The notes: generated by a model from the sequence alone, not told the origin. DNA of 64,000 bases from Geomonas oryzisoli (GCF_018986915.1 NZ_CP076723.1:1087501-1151500), one strand, 5' to 3'. Counted from the first letter of the stretch, positions 15,462 through 24,083 are shown. Made by a program: numbers and translations.

Positions 15462-16832
15462 ATGAAAAGCAACGAAGCGACGCCGCTGCCGGTAGTGGTG
15501 GTGGACGACGACCAGGACATGCTGCAGATCTACCGGGCCCTATTGCAGGGGCACGGGGTGGGACCGGTGCTGACCTTCGACGAGGGGGAGGCGCTGGTGC
15601 CTTACCTGCGCCGCAACGAGGCGGCCCTGGTGGTCCTGGACCTCGCGCTGCCCACGGTGACGGGTAGCGACCTCTTGCCCCGCCTGGTCGAGGAATTTCC
15701 GCATCTGCCGGTACTGATCATCACCGGCATGGCAGAGGTGGGACAGGCGGTTTCCTGCATGCGCGCCGGGGCCTGCGATTACCTGCTGAAGCCTATCGAC
15801 AACGCGCTGTTCCTCGCCGCCATCGACCGGGCCCTCGGGCTCTCCGAGGACGAGAGCCGGTTGCGCCGCAGGCGCATGCCCTTCCCCGACATCGTCACCG
15901 AAAACCCGCAGATGCTGAGGCTTATGAAGAGGGCCCAGGCGGTGTCCCACAGCGGGCAGCCGGTGCTGATCACCGGGGAAACCGGCGTCGGCAAGGAGCT
16001 CTTTGCGGAGGCGGTACATCGCTGCTCGGGCAATAAAGGGGAGCTGGTGACGGTGAACGTGGCGGGGCTGGACGACGCCGTTTTCTCCGACACCCTGTTC
16101 GGCCACCGCAAGGGGGCCTTCACCAGCGCCCAGGATCACCGCGAGGGGCTGATCAGGAAGGCGGCGGGGGGGACCCTGTTCCTGGACGAGATCGGCGACC
16201 TGCGCGAGGGGGCCCAGGTGAAGCTGTTGCGGCTGATCCAGGAGCACGAGTACCTGCCGCTGGGCTCGGACGTGGCGGCGAAGACCGACGCCGGCATCGT
16301 GGTAGCCACCAACCGGGACCTGAAGCAGCTGCTGGAGCAGGGAAAGCTGCGCGAGGACCTTTATTACCGGCTGAGCTGTCACCGGCTCCACATCCCCCCG
16401 CTCAGGGAGAGACCGGGTGACATCCCCCTGCTGCTGGAGCATTTCGTCACGGTCGCGTCCCGGCAGATGGGGAAAAAACGCCCCTGGTACCCCGCCGAGC
16501 TGCCGCGGCTGTTGCAGCAGTACCACTTCCCGGGCAACGTGCGCGAGCTGCAGGCCATGGTGTACGATGCGGTTGCTTTGCACGAGAAGGGGCCTCTTTC
16601 CCTGGCGGCCTTCCGCTCCAACATGGGGATCCCCTCGGGGAGGGGGCTGACCGTGGAGGGGCACGAGATGGTCACCGTCATCTTCAACGGTTTTCCCAGC
16701 ATAAAGGAGGCGCAGTCGCACCTGATCAGTGAGGCGTTGCGGATGTCCAACGGCAATCAGGGCGAGGCCGCGAGTCTGCTGGGGATCTCCAGGCAAGCCC
16801 TCAACAACCGGCTCAGGAGGAGGTCGGCCTGA
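15462..16832 (+). CDS. Sigma54-dependent-type response regulator with GAFTSA loop
   Basis: A 456-residue NtrC-family protein: receiver domain (residues 10-125; acidic pocket VVDDD, phospho-acceptor Asp60 in VVLDLALP, Lys in LLKPID), AAA+ domain (about 145-380; Walker A GETGVGKE, Walker B GTLFLDEIGD) and a Fis-type helix-turn-helix at the end (EAASLLGISRQALNNRLRR). The loop that touches sigma54 normally reads GAFTGA; here it reads GAFTSA (about residues 218-223). The insertion between AAA+ and HTH is longer than usual. Its kinase lies 28 bases upstream and a second kinase gene downstream. Targets are not visible in the sequence. Confidence 0.92.
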   Translation: MKSNEATPLPVVVVDDDQDMLQIYRALLQGHGVGPVLTFDEGEALVPYLRRNEAALVVLDLALPTVTGSDLLPRLVEEFPHLPVLIITGMAEVGQAVSCMRAGACDYLLKPIDNALFLAAIDRALGLSEDESRLRRRRMPFPDIVTENPQMLRLMKRAQAVSHSGQPVLITGETGVGKELFAEAVHRCSGNKGELVTVNVAGLDDAVFSDTLFGHRKGAFTSAQDHREGLIRKAAGGTLFLDEIGDLREGAQVKLLRLIQEHEYLPLGSDVAAKTDAGIVVATNRDLKQLLEQGKLREDLYYRLSCHRLHIPPLRERPGDIPLLLEHFVTVASRQMGKKRPWYPAELPRLLQQYHFPGNVRELQAMVYDAVALHEKGPLSLAAFRSNMGIPSGRGLTVEGHEMVTVIFNGFPSIKEAQSHLISEALRMSNGNQGEAASLLGISRQALNNRLRRRSA

Positions 16833-17185
16833 ACCGCCTGCAACGGAAGTTGCACCTGCCACAAACGTTGCCTACCCTGCGACCCGCCCTCAGCAAGGCC
16901 CTGGCGCCATCAGCCACGAACAGCATAAACCTTTGTTGCCGGACCCGGCGCCACGCCGAGGCCACGGGTCCGGGTAAGTGGCCGAAACGACACGGGCGGT
17001 AAGAAAGGCCGGTGTGGGCACGGTTGCTGCTGAAGTACCAGGATGGACCCGCCGCGACGGCGGGAAAACGATGTTCACAGCGTAACGGGGACGTCCGGTC
17101 GGGGAAGCGGGGTGTGAGCTTCCAGGTGCACCGGGCGGGACGTCCGGCGACGCCCCCGCGGGGGCAGGTCAACAGGGGGTGCCCC
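16833..17185 (+). promoter_or_regulatory. Long leader with several hairpins before the histidine kinase gene
   Basis: No gene is seen in these 353 bases. Four stems can be drawn: CCGGACCCG (16939-16947) with 16965-16973; CCCGCCG (17048-17054) with 17058-17064; GGAAGC (17103-17108) with 17118-17123, bracketed by two GGACGTCC palindromes (17089 and 17138); and GCCCCC-GC-GGGGGC (17152-17165) just before the AGGGGG ribosome-binding site. It does not match the c-di-GMP (GEMM) riboswitch consensus that I know. It may be a structured 5' leader. Confidence 0.4.
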
Positions 17186-18106
17186 ATGACCGATGCGTAC
17201 AAGGCGAAGAGGAACAACGGGGAGGGCCGGTATTTGGCTATAGACAAGGAAATAGCGTCCAGCATGCTGAACGCGTCGTACGCGGTCGATCTCAAGTCGG
17301 CGGTGCATAACTCGCTGGAGACGATACGCAACATGCTCCTGGAGCGACCCAACAACGAGGAAATCAGCCTGCTGACCCAGCAGGTGGAACGCCTGCTCAC
17401 CGAGCAGACCGAGCGTCTGGAGTCCATCAACCGGGACCTCGAGGCTTTCAACTACTCGGTGGCCCACGACCTGTGCGCGCCGCTGCGGCGCATCTGCGGC
17501 TTCACACGCGCCCTTCAGGAGCAGTATGCCGGCAGGCTCGACCTGGAAGGGATGGATTACCTGGAGCGGATCTTCAAGTCCAGTCAGCACATGAACGAGT
17601 TGATCGAGGCGCTGTTGCAGCTCTCCCAACTCTCCTACCTCAGCCTGAAACGTGAGGTGGTCGATCTCTCCGAGATCGTCAGCGACACCGCGGCTGATTT
17701 CACGCAAAGCTCTCCCGACCGGAAGGTCGAGTTCGCCATCCAGCCTCGGATCCGCACCTTCGGCGACCATAACCTGCTAGAGATCGCCATGAAGAACCTG
17801 TTGAGGAACGCCTGGAAGTTCACCCAGATGCGGGAGGTGACCCGCATCGAGTTCGGGGCCCGGGAGAGCGCATCGGACAAGACCTGTTTCGTCAAGGACA
17901 ACGGCATCGGCTTCGACATGGCCAACTCCGAGCGGATGTTCCATGCCTTCCAGCGCCTGCACAGCTCCAGCGAATTCCCGGGCAACGGCATCGGCCTCAC
18001 CACGGTGCAGCGCATCATCAACCGCCACGGCGGGCGCATCTGGGCCGAAGGGGAGGTGGACAAGGGAGCCACCTTCTTCTTCACCCTGCAGTCCTGCATC
18101 ACCTGA
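17186..18106 (+). CDS. Soluble sensor histidine kinase
   Basis: A 306-residue histidine kinase without membrane segments or a known sensor domain. The first 80 residues are helical and lead into the dimerisation helix NYSVAHDLCAPLRRICGFT (His near residue 94), the style seen in phytochrome-like kinases. The ATPase domain shows the N-box LLRNAWKF, the G1 box VKDNGIGFD and G2 GNGIGLTTVQRIINRHGG. The ATG at 17186 follows AGGGGG; 58 in-frame codons upstream belong to the structured leader. It follows the sigma54-type regulator by 353 bases and may be a second input to that regulator, though this is inference. Confidence 0.88.
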   Translation: MTDAYKAKRNNGEGRYLAIDKEIASSMLNASYAVDLKSAVHNSLETIRNMLLERPNNEEISLLTQQVERLLTEQTERLESINRDLEAFNYSVAHDLCAPLRRICGFTRALQEQYAGRLDLEGMDYLERIFKSSQHMNELIEALLQLSQLSYLSLKREVVDLSEIVSDTAADFTQSSPDRKVEFAIQPRIRTFGDHNLLEIAMKNLLRNAWKFTQMREVTRIEFGARESASDKTCFVKDNGIGFDMANSERMFHAFQRLHSSSEFPGNGIGLTTVQRIINRHGGRIWAEGEVDKGATFFFTLQSCIT

Positions 18107-18170
18107 AAAGCCCCTTTTGCTGCGCTGCCCGATCTGCTATCATCCCTCCACATTAAAATCGGAGGCGGGC

Positions 18171-18503
18171 ATGCACGAGATGAGCATAACCCAGAGCGTG
18201 GTGGAGATCTGCGAGGGACACGCTGCGGGGCGCAAGGTGGTGGAGGTGGTTCTCGAGATCGGTGAGCTTTCCGGGGTGGTGCCCGAGAGCGTGGAGTTCT
18301 GCTTCGAGGCCTGCACCAAGGGAACCCTGCTCGAGGGGGCGAAGCTCACCATCGAGGAGGTGCCGGGGCGCGGCAGTTGTCCCGCCTGTCACGGCGAGTT
18401 CCCGCTGCAAAGCCTCTTTTCCCCCTGCCCGGGATGCGGCGCCTTCGGCCTCGCCATAGTTTCGGGCGAGGAGCTGAGGGTGAAGGAGCTGGAGTTGGCC
18501 TGA
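18171..18503 (+). CDS. hypA: Hydrogenase nickel incorporation protein HypA
   Basis: A 110-residue metallochaperone that brings nickel to the hydrogenase large subunit together with HypB. The N-terminal MHEMSI holds the nickel-binding His2 and Glu3. The zinc site is formed by CPAC (about 64-67) and CPGC (about 82-85). The length is normal. The ATG follows GGAGGCGGG. It is the first gene of the hydrogenase region but is separated from hybS by a repeat, a terminator and the sigma54 promoter, so it probably has its own transcript; hypB-F and C-E lie after the structural genes. Confidence 0.95.
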   Translation: MHEMSITQSVVEICEGHAAGRKVVEVVLEIGELSGVVPESVEFCFEACTKGTLLEGAKLTIEEVPGRGSCPACHGEFPLQSLFSPCPGCGAFGLAIVSGEELRVKELELA

Positions 18504-18516
18504 CCGGGGGGGCACC

Positions 18517-18545
18517 GGGGACTGGCTTCGCAGGTGCCTGTCCCC
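18517..18545. repeat. Dispersed palindromic repeat, family C
   Basis: A 29-base element beginning GGGGACTGGCTTCGCAGG and ending CCTGTCCCC, an imperfect palindrome. Two more copies lie after hybL (23855-23884 and 23901-23930), so the hydrogenase structural genes are flanked by this family. Confidence 0.75.
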
Positions 18546-18629
18546 TTGCTCGTGTCCCCTTTTTTCTCCCTTTGGGACAAAATGATACAAAGTCGGGACA
18601 GAAGTACCCAACAAAATGAAGCAAACAAA

Positions 18630-18667
18630 GGCGCCGTGCGGAGAGCTTCCGCGGGCGCCATTTTTAT
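18630..18667 (+). terminator. Rho-independent terminator after hypA
   Basis: A stem of about 11 bp (18630-18640 with 18649-18659, one internal mismatch) is followed by ATTTTTATT. It separates hypA from the hybS promoter. Confidence 0.78.
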
Positions 18668-18677
18668 TGCTCAAGGA

Positions 18678-18700
18678 TTTCAATGTATTACATTTTGAAA
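18678..18700. promoter_or_regulatory. Imperfect dyad upstream of the hyb promoter, possible activator site
   Basis: TTTCAA and TTGAAA half-sites bracket an inner TGTA-TT-ACA dyad. The dyad lies directly upstream of the sigma54 -24 element, somewhat closer than usual activator sites, so its role is uncertain. Confidence 0.35.
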
Positions 18701-18715
18701 TTTTGTTTACTGGAT

Positions 18716-18730
18716 TGGCACGGGTGTTGC
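18716..18730 (+). promoter_or_regulatory. Sigma54 (-24/-12) promoter of the hyb operon
   Basis: TGGCACG-N4-TTGC is an exact match to the sigma54 consensus, with the GG and GC dinucleotides at the right spacing. It lies 40 bases before the hybS ATG, which follows a CGAGGAGG ribosome-binding site. Confidence 0.88.
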
Positions 18731-18769
18731 CGTATACGGGCGGTTTGATTTATCTCGAGGAGGCTTGTT

Positions 18770-19879
18770 ATGAAAGAAGAGATGTTTTGCGAAGGGGTCA
18801 CCCGCAGGAGTTTCATGAAGGCCTGTGTCACCGCCACCGCGATGATGGGGCTGCCCTTCGCCATGCATACGCAGGTGGCCGAGGCCGTTGAGAAAAACGG
18901 CAACCCTGCGGTGATCTGGCTCCACTTCCAGGAGTGCACCGGCTGTTCGGAGTCGCTTTTGCGCTCGTCGCACCCGACCATTTCCACGCTGATCCTGGAC
19001 ATGATCTCGCTGGACTATCACGAGACCCTGATGGTCGGCGCCGGTCACCAGGCCGAGCAGGCGCTGCACGATTCCATGAAGGCTAACCACGGCAAGTACA
19101 TCCTCGTGGTCGAGGGTGCCATCCCGACCAAGCAGAACGGCATCTTCTGCAAGGTGTCCGGCAGGACCGCACTCGAGTCGCTGCAGCACGCGGCCGAAGG
19201 CGCCGCCGCCATCATCAGCATCGGCACCTGCGCCTCCTACGGCGGCATCCAGTCCGTCTCCCCGAACCCGACTGGCGCGGTCGGCGTGAAGGACATCATC
19301 AAGGACAAGCCGATCATCAACATCCCCGGCTGCCCGCCCAACCCCTACAACTTCCTTTCCACCGTGCTGTACTACCTGACCTTCAAGAAGGTGCCCGAGC
19401 TCGATGCGCTGGGCCGTCCGAAGTTCGCCTACGGCAGGAAGATCCACGAGCACTGCGAGCGTCGTCCGCACTTCGATGCCGGCCGCTTCGCCAAGGCCTA
19501 CGGCGATCCGACCCACGCCCAGGGATACTGCCTGTACAAACTGGGCTGCAAGGGCCCCGCGACCAACGCCAACTGCTCCGTGCAGCGCTTCAACGACGTC
19601 GGCGCCTGGCCGGTATCCGTCGGTCACCCCTGCATCGGCTGCACCGAGCCGGACATCCTCTTCAAGACCGCCATCGCCGAGAAGGTGCAGATCCACGAGC
19701 CGACCCCGTTCGACAGCTACGCTCCGGTCGATCTGAAGGAAAAAGGGAAGGGTCCGGACCCGCTGACCACCGGCTTCGTCGGTCTGGCGGCAGGTGCGGC
19801 GCTTGGCGCCGGCGCAATGCTCGCCAAGAAGCTTCCGGGCGGTGAGGCGCAGGAGGATGCCCATGAAAAAGACAAGTAG
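18770..19879 (+). CDS. hybS: [NiFe]-hydrogenase small subunit
   Basis: A 369-residue iron-sulfur subunit (HybO/HybS type) that carries electrons from the NiFe site. A Tat signal (TRRSFMK at 11-17) precedes a hydrophobic stretch. The proximal cluster cysteines are in ECTGCSES, IGTCASYGG and PGCPPNP; the medial and distal clusters use the histidine and cysteines around YKLGCKGPATNANC and HPCIGCTEP. The proximal motif has glycine where oxygen-tolerant enzymes have an extra cysteine, so a standard oxygen-sensitive enzyme is expected. A C-terminal hydrophobic segment (TTGFVGLAAGAALGAGAMLA) would anchor it on the periplasmic side. hybA overlaps its end by 17 bases. Confidence 0.96.
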   Translation: MKEEMFCEGVTRRSFMKACVTATAMMGLPFAMHTQVAEAVEKNGNPAVIWLHFQECTGCSESLLRSSHPTISTLILDMISLDYHETLMVGAGHQAEQALHDSMKANHGKYILVVEGAIPTKQNGIFCKVSGRTALESLQHAAEGAAAIISIGTCASYGGIQSVSPNPTGAVGVKDIIKDKPIINIPGCPPNPYNFLSTVLYYLTFKKVPELDALGRPKFAYGRKIHEHCERRPHFDAGRFAKAYGDPTHAQGYCLYKLGCKGPATNANCSVQRFNDVGAWPVSVGHPCIGCTEPDILFKTAIAEKVQIHEPTPFDSYAPVDLKEKGKGPDPLTTGFVGLAAGAALGAGAMLAKKLPGGEAQEDAHEKDK

Positions 19880-20789
19880 ACGCGATTTCCTGAAGCTCGC
19901 CGGCGCCACCGGCGCGGGGCTTCTGGCCTGCGGCGCGGGTAACGCCCTGGCCAACGAGGGACTCCAGGTCAACAACGACGAGCTCGGCATGCTCTATGAC
20001 GCCACCAAGTGCGTTGGCTGCAAGGCGTGCATGTCCGCCTGCAAGAGGGTCAACTCCGACTACGGCTCACTCTCCTACGAGAAGGCGAAGTTCGACGAGG
20101 ACGGCCTGTGGGATGCCCCGAGCGACCTCTCCGGCTCGACCCGTACCCTCATCAAGCTCTTCAAGGAGAGCGAGAAGCGCTGGAGCTACGTGAAGTACTC
20201 CTGCATGCACTGCCAGAAGCCCTCCTGCGTTTCGGTCTGCCCGGTTTCGGCCATGACCAAGGAGAAGGTCTCCGGCATCGTCGACTACAACAAGAACACC
20301 TGCATCGGCTGCCGCTACTGCCAGATCGCGTGCCCCTACAACATCCCGAAGTTCCAGTGGGAGAAGGCGGTACCGCAGATCGTCAAGTGCGACCTGTGCA
20401 AGGCGACCAACCTGCGCGAGAAGGGGATCACGGCCTGCGCCGAGACCTGCCCGGCGGGCGCCATCAAGTTCGGCAAGAGGAAGGACCTGCTGGAGGAAGC
20501 GCACCAGCGCCTGAAGGATGCTCCGGACAAGTACGTGGCCCACGTCTACGGCGAGCACGAAGGGGGCGGCACCAACCACCTCTACCTGGCCTCCATGCCG
20601 TTCAACAAGCTCGGTCTCCCCGAGATCAAGCCGGAAGCTCCGGCCGAGTTCTCCGAGAAGATCCAGCACACCATCTACAAGGGTTTCATCGCCCCGGTGG
20701 CCCTGTACAGCACCCTCTGCTTCATCGCGGTGAAGAACATGAAGAAACACCAGGGGCACGACGACGATCACCAGAAGGGGGGTAAGTAA
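19863..20789 (+). CDS. hybA: Hydrogenase ferredoxin-like subunit HybA
   Basis: A 308-residue periplasmic electron-transfer subunit. A Tat signal (SRRDFLK) starts the protein. Four [4Fe-4S] clusters are predicted from CVGCKACMSACK, CMHCQKPSCVSVCP, CIGCRYCQIACP, and CDLC with the later CAETCP. A C-terminal hydrophobic segment (GFIAPVALYSTLCFIAV) is the usual HybA anchor. It links the small subunit to the membrane subunit HybB. The ATG at 19863 is six bases after AGGAGG; an ATG two codons earlier is too close to that site. It overlaps hybS, and its TAA overlaps the hybB ATG (TAATG), indicating tight translational coupling. Confidence 0.95.
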   Translation: MKKTSRRDFLKLAGATGAGLLACGAGNALANEGLQVNNDELGMLYDATKCVGCKACMSACKRVNSDYGSLSYEKAKFDEDGLWDAPSDLSGSTRTLIKLFKESEKRWSYVKYSCMHCQKPSCVSVCPVSAMTKEKVSGIVDYNKNTCIGCRYCQIACPYNIPKFQWEKAVPQIVKCDLCKATNLREKGITACAETCPAGAIKFGKRKDLLEEAHQRLKDAPDKYVAHVYGEHEGGGTNHLYLASMPFNKLGLPEIKPEAPAEFSEKIQHTIYKGFIAPVALYSTLCFIAVKNMKKHQGHDDDHQKGGK

Positions 20790-22126
20790 TGGGTCACAGC
20801 GAAGAATATAAAAAGCTGGAAGGTAAGATCTTTACCAAATCCTTCTTCATCCTCCTCTCCGTCGTGCTGCTCGGCTTCTACTTCGTGGGCGTGCGCTACG
20901 TGAAAGGGATCGGCGCCGTCTCCAACATGAGCGACGGCTACCCCTGGGGTATCTGGATCACCTACGACGTCGCCACCGGCACAGCCATCGCCTGCGGCGG
21001 CTACGCGGTCGCCATCCTGGTTTACATCCGTAACAGGATGCAATACCACCCGATGATCCGTTCCGCGATCCTCACCTCCATGTTCGGCTACGGCCTGGCC
21101 GGCTTCTCGGTCATGGTCGACCTGGGCCGTCCCTGGAACGCCTATAACTTTTTCATCCCGAGCAAGTGGCAGGCTAACTCCGCCATGTTCGAAGTCGCGC
21201 TCTGCGTCATGGCTTACTCCACGGTCCTCATCCTGGAGTTCCTCCCGGCGATCCTGACCTCGATCGAGAAGAGCAAGTGGGACCGCATGAACGCGATCCG
21301 CAACTGGCTGCACCCGAAGATCGCTCCGGACAAGAAGACCATGGAAGACAAGCTGGAGATGGTGCGCCTGGGCGCAGCCTGGCTCAACCCGCGCCTGAAC
21401 AAGGTCCTCATTTTCTTCATCGTCCTGGGCATCACGCTGCCGACCATGCACCAGTCCTCGCTGGGGAGCCTGCTCCTCATCGCCTCGACCAAGCTGCATC
21501 CGCTCTGGCACACCGGCTTTTTGCCGCTGCTGTTCCTGCTGAACTGCGTCTTCATCGGCTACTCCATCGCCATCCTGGAGTCGATCATCTCGAGCTACTC
21601 CTTCAAGCGCCCCTTCGAGATCGAGGAACTCTCCGGCCTGGCCGGCCTGATCCCGTTCGTCACCGTGATCTGGCTCACCGTCGTCATCGGCGACCTGGCT
21701 CACAGAAACCAGATCTCCGCGGCGCTCAAGGGTGACTTCTACTCCGGCTGGTTCATGACGGAGTTCCTGCTGGTCGCCTGCGGCTCGCTGATCCTCTTCG
21801 TCAAGAAGGCCAGGAAGTCGGCACGCTGGCTCTTCATCTCCGCTTCCATGATCGTTCTGGGCGGCGCCCTGTACCGCTTCAACGTCTACCTGATCGGCTT
21901 CAACCCGGGCCAGGGGTGGAAGTACTTCCCCTCCTTCGCCGAAGTGATGATCACGGTCGGCATCGTGGCCCTCGAGATCCTTGGCTACAAGGTGTTCGTG
22001 GCACTGTTCCCGGTCCTCCCCAACATGGACCTGCACGGCGCACACAAGAAGAAGGGGCATGCCAAGAAGCACAAGGGAAGCGAGGCGGACAAGACCCTGC
22101 CGGCAGGCGAGGCGCACGCGCACTAA
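20789..22126 (+). CDS. hybB: Hydrogenase membrane subunit HybB (NrfD family)
   Basis: A 445-residue polytopic protein with about ten membrane segments, of the NrfD/PsrC family. It passes electrons between the periplasmic HybA and the quinone pool. Recognisable parts include FFILLSVVLLGFYFVGVRYV (first segment), the DGYPWGIWITYDVATGTA region, MVDLGRPWNAYNFF and the LPTMHQSSLGSLLLIAST loop. The C-terminal tail is His/Lys-rich and cytoplasmic (ending GEAHAH). The length is slightly above that of the E. coli protein. It starts with a one-base overlap with hybA and is followed 34 bases later by hybL. Confidence 0.95.
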   Translation: MGHSEEYKKLEGKIFTKSFFILLSVVLLGFYFVGVRYVKGIGAVSNMSDGYPWGIWITYDVATGTAIACGGYAVAILVYIRNRMQYHPMIRSAILTSMFGYGLAGFSVMVDLGRPWNAYNFFIPSKWQANSAMFEVALCVMAYSTVLILEFLPAILTSIEKSKWDRMNAIRNWLHPKIAPDKKTMEDKLEMVRLGAAWLNPRLNKVLIFFIVLGITLPTMHQSSLGSLLLIASTKLHPLWHTGFLPLLFLLNCVFIGYSIAILESIISSYSFKRPFEIEELSGLAGLIPFVTVIWLTVVIGDLAHRNQISAALKGDFYSGWFMTEFLLVACGSLILFVKKARKSARWLFISASMIVLGGALYRFNVYLIGFNPGQGWKYFPSFAEVMITVGIVALEILGYKVFVALFPVLPNMDLHGAHKKKGHAKKHKGSEADKTLPAGEAHAH

Positions 22127-22160
22127 CATTAATTAAGCAATTAGCCTTTGGAGGAAATAA

Positions 22161-23840
22161 ATGTCTAGAATCACGCTTGATCCCATCACCCGAATCGAAG
22201 GACATCTGAGGATCGATGTCGAAGCAAACGGCGGCAAGGTCACCAACGCCTGGTCCTCCGCCCAGATGTGGCGCGGCATCGAGGTCATCCTCAAGGGGCG
22301 CGCCCCGGAGGACGCCTGGAGCTTCGTGCAGCGTTTCTGCGGCGTCTGCACCACCGTGCACGCCATCTCGTCCATCCGCGCCGTCGAGCACGCCCTCGAC
22401 GTCGAGGTGCCGCTGAACGCGCAGTACATCCGTAACATCATGATCGCGCAGCACTCGGTGCAGGACCACATCGTCCACTTCTACCACCTCTCGGCTCTCG
22501 ACTGGGTCGACATCGTCTCCGCGCTGAAGGCCGATCCCAAGAAGACCGCGCAGATCGCGCAGAGCATCTCCGACTGGCCGGGCAACTCTGAGAAGGAGTT
22601 CAAGGCGGTGCAGGACAAGCTGAAGGCGTTCGTGGCCGGCGGCAAGCTCGGCATCTTCGCAACCGGCTACTGGGGCCACCCGGCGATGAAACTCTCCCCG
22701 GAAGTGAACCTGATGGCGGTCGCCCACTACCTGAAGGCGCTCGACTACCAGAGGAAGGCATCCCAGGCCACCGCGATCCTCGGCGGCAAGAACCCGCACA
22801 TCCAGAACCTCGTGGTCGGCGGCGTCGCCACCGCGATCAACACCGAGAACATCGCGACCCTCAACATGGAGCGCCTGATCTACCTCAGGACCCTCATGGA
22901 AGAGACCCGCGACTTCGTCCAGAAGGTCTACTACCCGGACCTCCTAGCCATCGCCGGCGCCTACAAGGACTGGTTCAAGTACGGCGCGGGCGTCACCAAC
23001 TACATGGCGGTGCCGGAGTTCCCGGAAGACACCAAGAACACCAAGTTCATGCTTCCGGGCGGCGTCGTCATGGGCGGCAACATCGGCGGCATCAGGATGG
23101 TCAAGGATCACCGCGACGACTACCTGATCAAGAACATCAAGGAGAACGTCACCCACGCCTGGTACGAGGGTAACGGCACCCTGCATCCCTGGGACGGCGA
23201 GACCAAGCCGGACTACACCGACTTCAAAGAGAACGGCAAGTACTCCTGGTGCAAGGCTCCGACCCTCGACGGCAAGCCGGTCCAGGTCGGTCCGCCGGCC
23301 CAGATCATGGCCGCTTACGCCGCTGGCAACCCGAAGGTGAAGAAGCTCGTGGACGGCGCCGTATCCACCCTGGGCATCTCGCTCAAGGACATCCACTCCA
23401 CCATGGGCCGTCTCTACTGCCGCGGCGCCCGCGCCCACGTCATGGCCGACCTGTCGCTGGAGAACCTGGACAAGCTGATCGCCAACATCGCGTCCGGCGA
23501 CCAGACCTACGCCAACCACACCGTGATCCCGAAAGGCGAGTACAGGGGCGTCGGCTTCCACGAAGCGCCGCGCGGCACCCTGTCCCACTGGATCGTGATC
23601 AAGGACAAGAAGATCGAGAACTACCAGGCCGTCGTTCCCTCCACCTGGAACGCTGCGCCGAGGAACGACAAGGGCGAACTCGGTCCCTACGAGGCATCGC
23701 TGGTCGGCAACCCGATCGCGGACGCCAGCAAGCCGCTCGAGGTGCTGCGTACCGTCCACTCCTTCGACCCGTGCATCGCCTGCGCCGTTCACACCGTGGA
23801 TCCGGAAGGCGCTGAGATCACCAAGGTGAAGGTGCTGTAG
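22161..23840 (+). CDS. hybL: [NiFe]-hydrogenase large subunit
   Basis: The 559-residue catalytic subunit (HybC/HybL type), which oxidises H2 at a Ni-Fe(CN)2CO centre. The four metal-binding cysteines are in the L1 motif RFCGVCTTVH (about residues 58-67) and the L2 motif DPCIACAVH near the end. About 16 residues follow the L2 histidine (starting TVDPEGAE); this tail is the substrate of the maturation protease encoded downstream. There is no signal peptide, as expected: it is exported by hitch-hiking with the Tat signal of the small subunit. The ATG follows GGAGGAAATAA. The order small-A-B-large-protease is that of membrane-bound uptake hydrogenases of Geobacter. Confidence 0.97.
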   Translation: MSRITLDPITRIEGHLRIDVEANGGKVTNAWSSAQMWRGIEVILKGRAPEDAWSFVQRFCGVCTTVHAISSIRAVEHALDVEVPLNAQYIRNIMIAQHSVQDHIVHFYHLSALDWVDIVSALKADPKKTAQIAQSISDWPGNSEKEFKAVQDKLKAFVAGGKLGIFATGYWGHPAMKLSPEVNLMAVAHYLKALDYQRKASQATAILGGKNPHIQNLVVGGVATAINTENIATLNMERLIYLRTLMEETRDFVQKVYYPDLLAIAGAYKDWFKYGAGVTNYMAVPEFPEDTKNTKFMLPGGVVMGGNIGGIRMVKDHRDDYLIKNIKENVTHAWYEGNGTLHPWDGETKPDYTDFKENGKYSWCKAPTLDGKPVQVGPPAQIMAAYAAGNPKVKKLVDGAVSTLGISLKDIHSTMGRLYCRGARAHVMADLSLENLDKLIANIASGDQTYANHTVIPKGEYRGVGFHEAPRGTLSHWIVIKDKKIENYQAVVPSTWNAAPRNDKGELGPYEASLVGNPIADASKPLEVLRTVHSFDPCIACAVHTVDPEGAEITKVKVL

Positions 23841-23854
23841 CCGTAACAACGAAA

Positions 23855-23884
23855 GGGGACTGGCACCTGACGGAGCCAGTCCCC
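23855..23884. repeat. Dispersed palindromic repeat, family C
   Basis: A perfect 10-bp stem, GGGGACTGGC with GCCAGTCCCC, around a 10-base loop, 15 bases after hybL. With no T-run it is more likely a repeat hairpin than an intrinsic terminator. Confidence 0.75.
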
Positions 23885-23900
23885 CTCTGTAGAACGGGCA

Positions 23901-23930
23901 GGGGACTGGCTCCGCAAGGTGCCTGTCCCC
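23901..23930. repeat. Dispersed palindromic repeat, family C
   Basis: GGGGACTGGCTCCGCAAGG followed by TGCCTGTCCCC. It differs from the copy before hybS (18517-18545) by one substitution and one extra base. Confidence 0.75.
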
Positions 23931-24083
23931 CTCTCATAGCTGGTGGCCGGTAGTGAAAGACAGCGGTTAGAGATGGGTTGGGGGCTGCAAAGATTCGGCA
24001 AAACCGAATGGCTATAGGGGCGGACACCAGCGAAAAAAGCTTGTGCAGCCGCCGGTACTCGTTTAATTTATAGCCTGGTTTTG

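Noticed and set aside
18770-19879. Oxygen-tolerant hydrogenase
   Set aside because: The proximal-cluster motif is ECTGCSES, with glycine at the position of the extra cysteine found in oxygen-tolerant small subunits.
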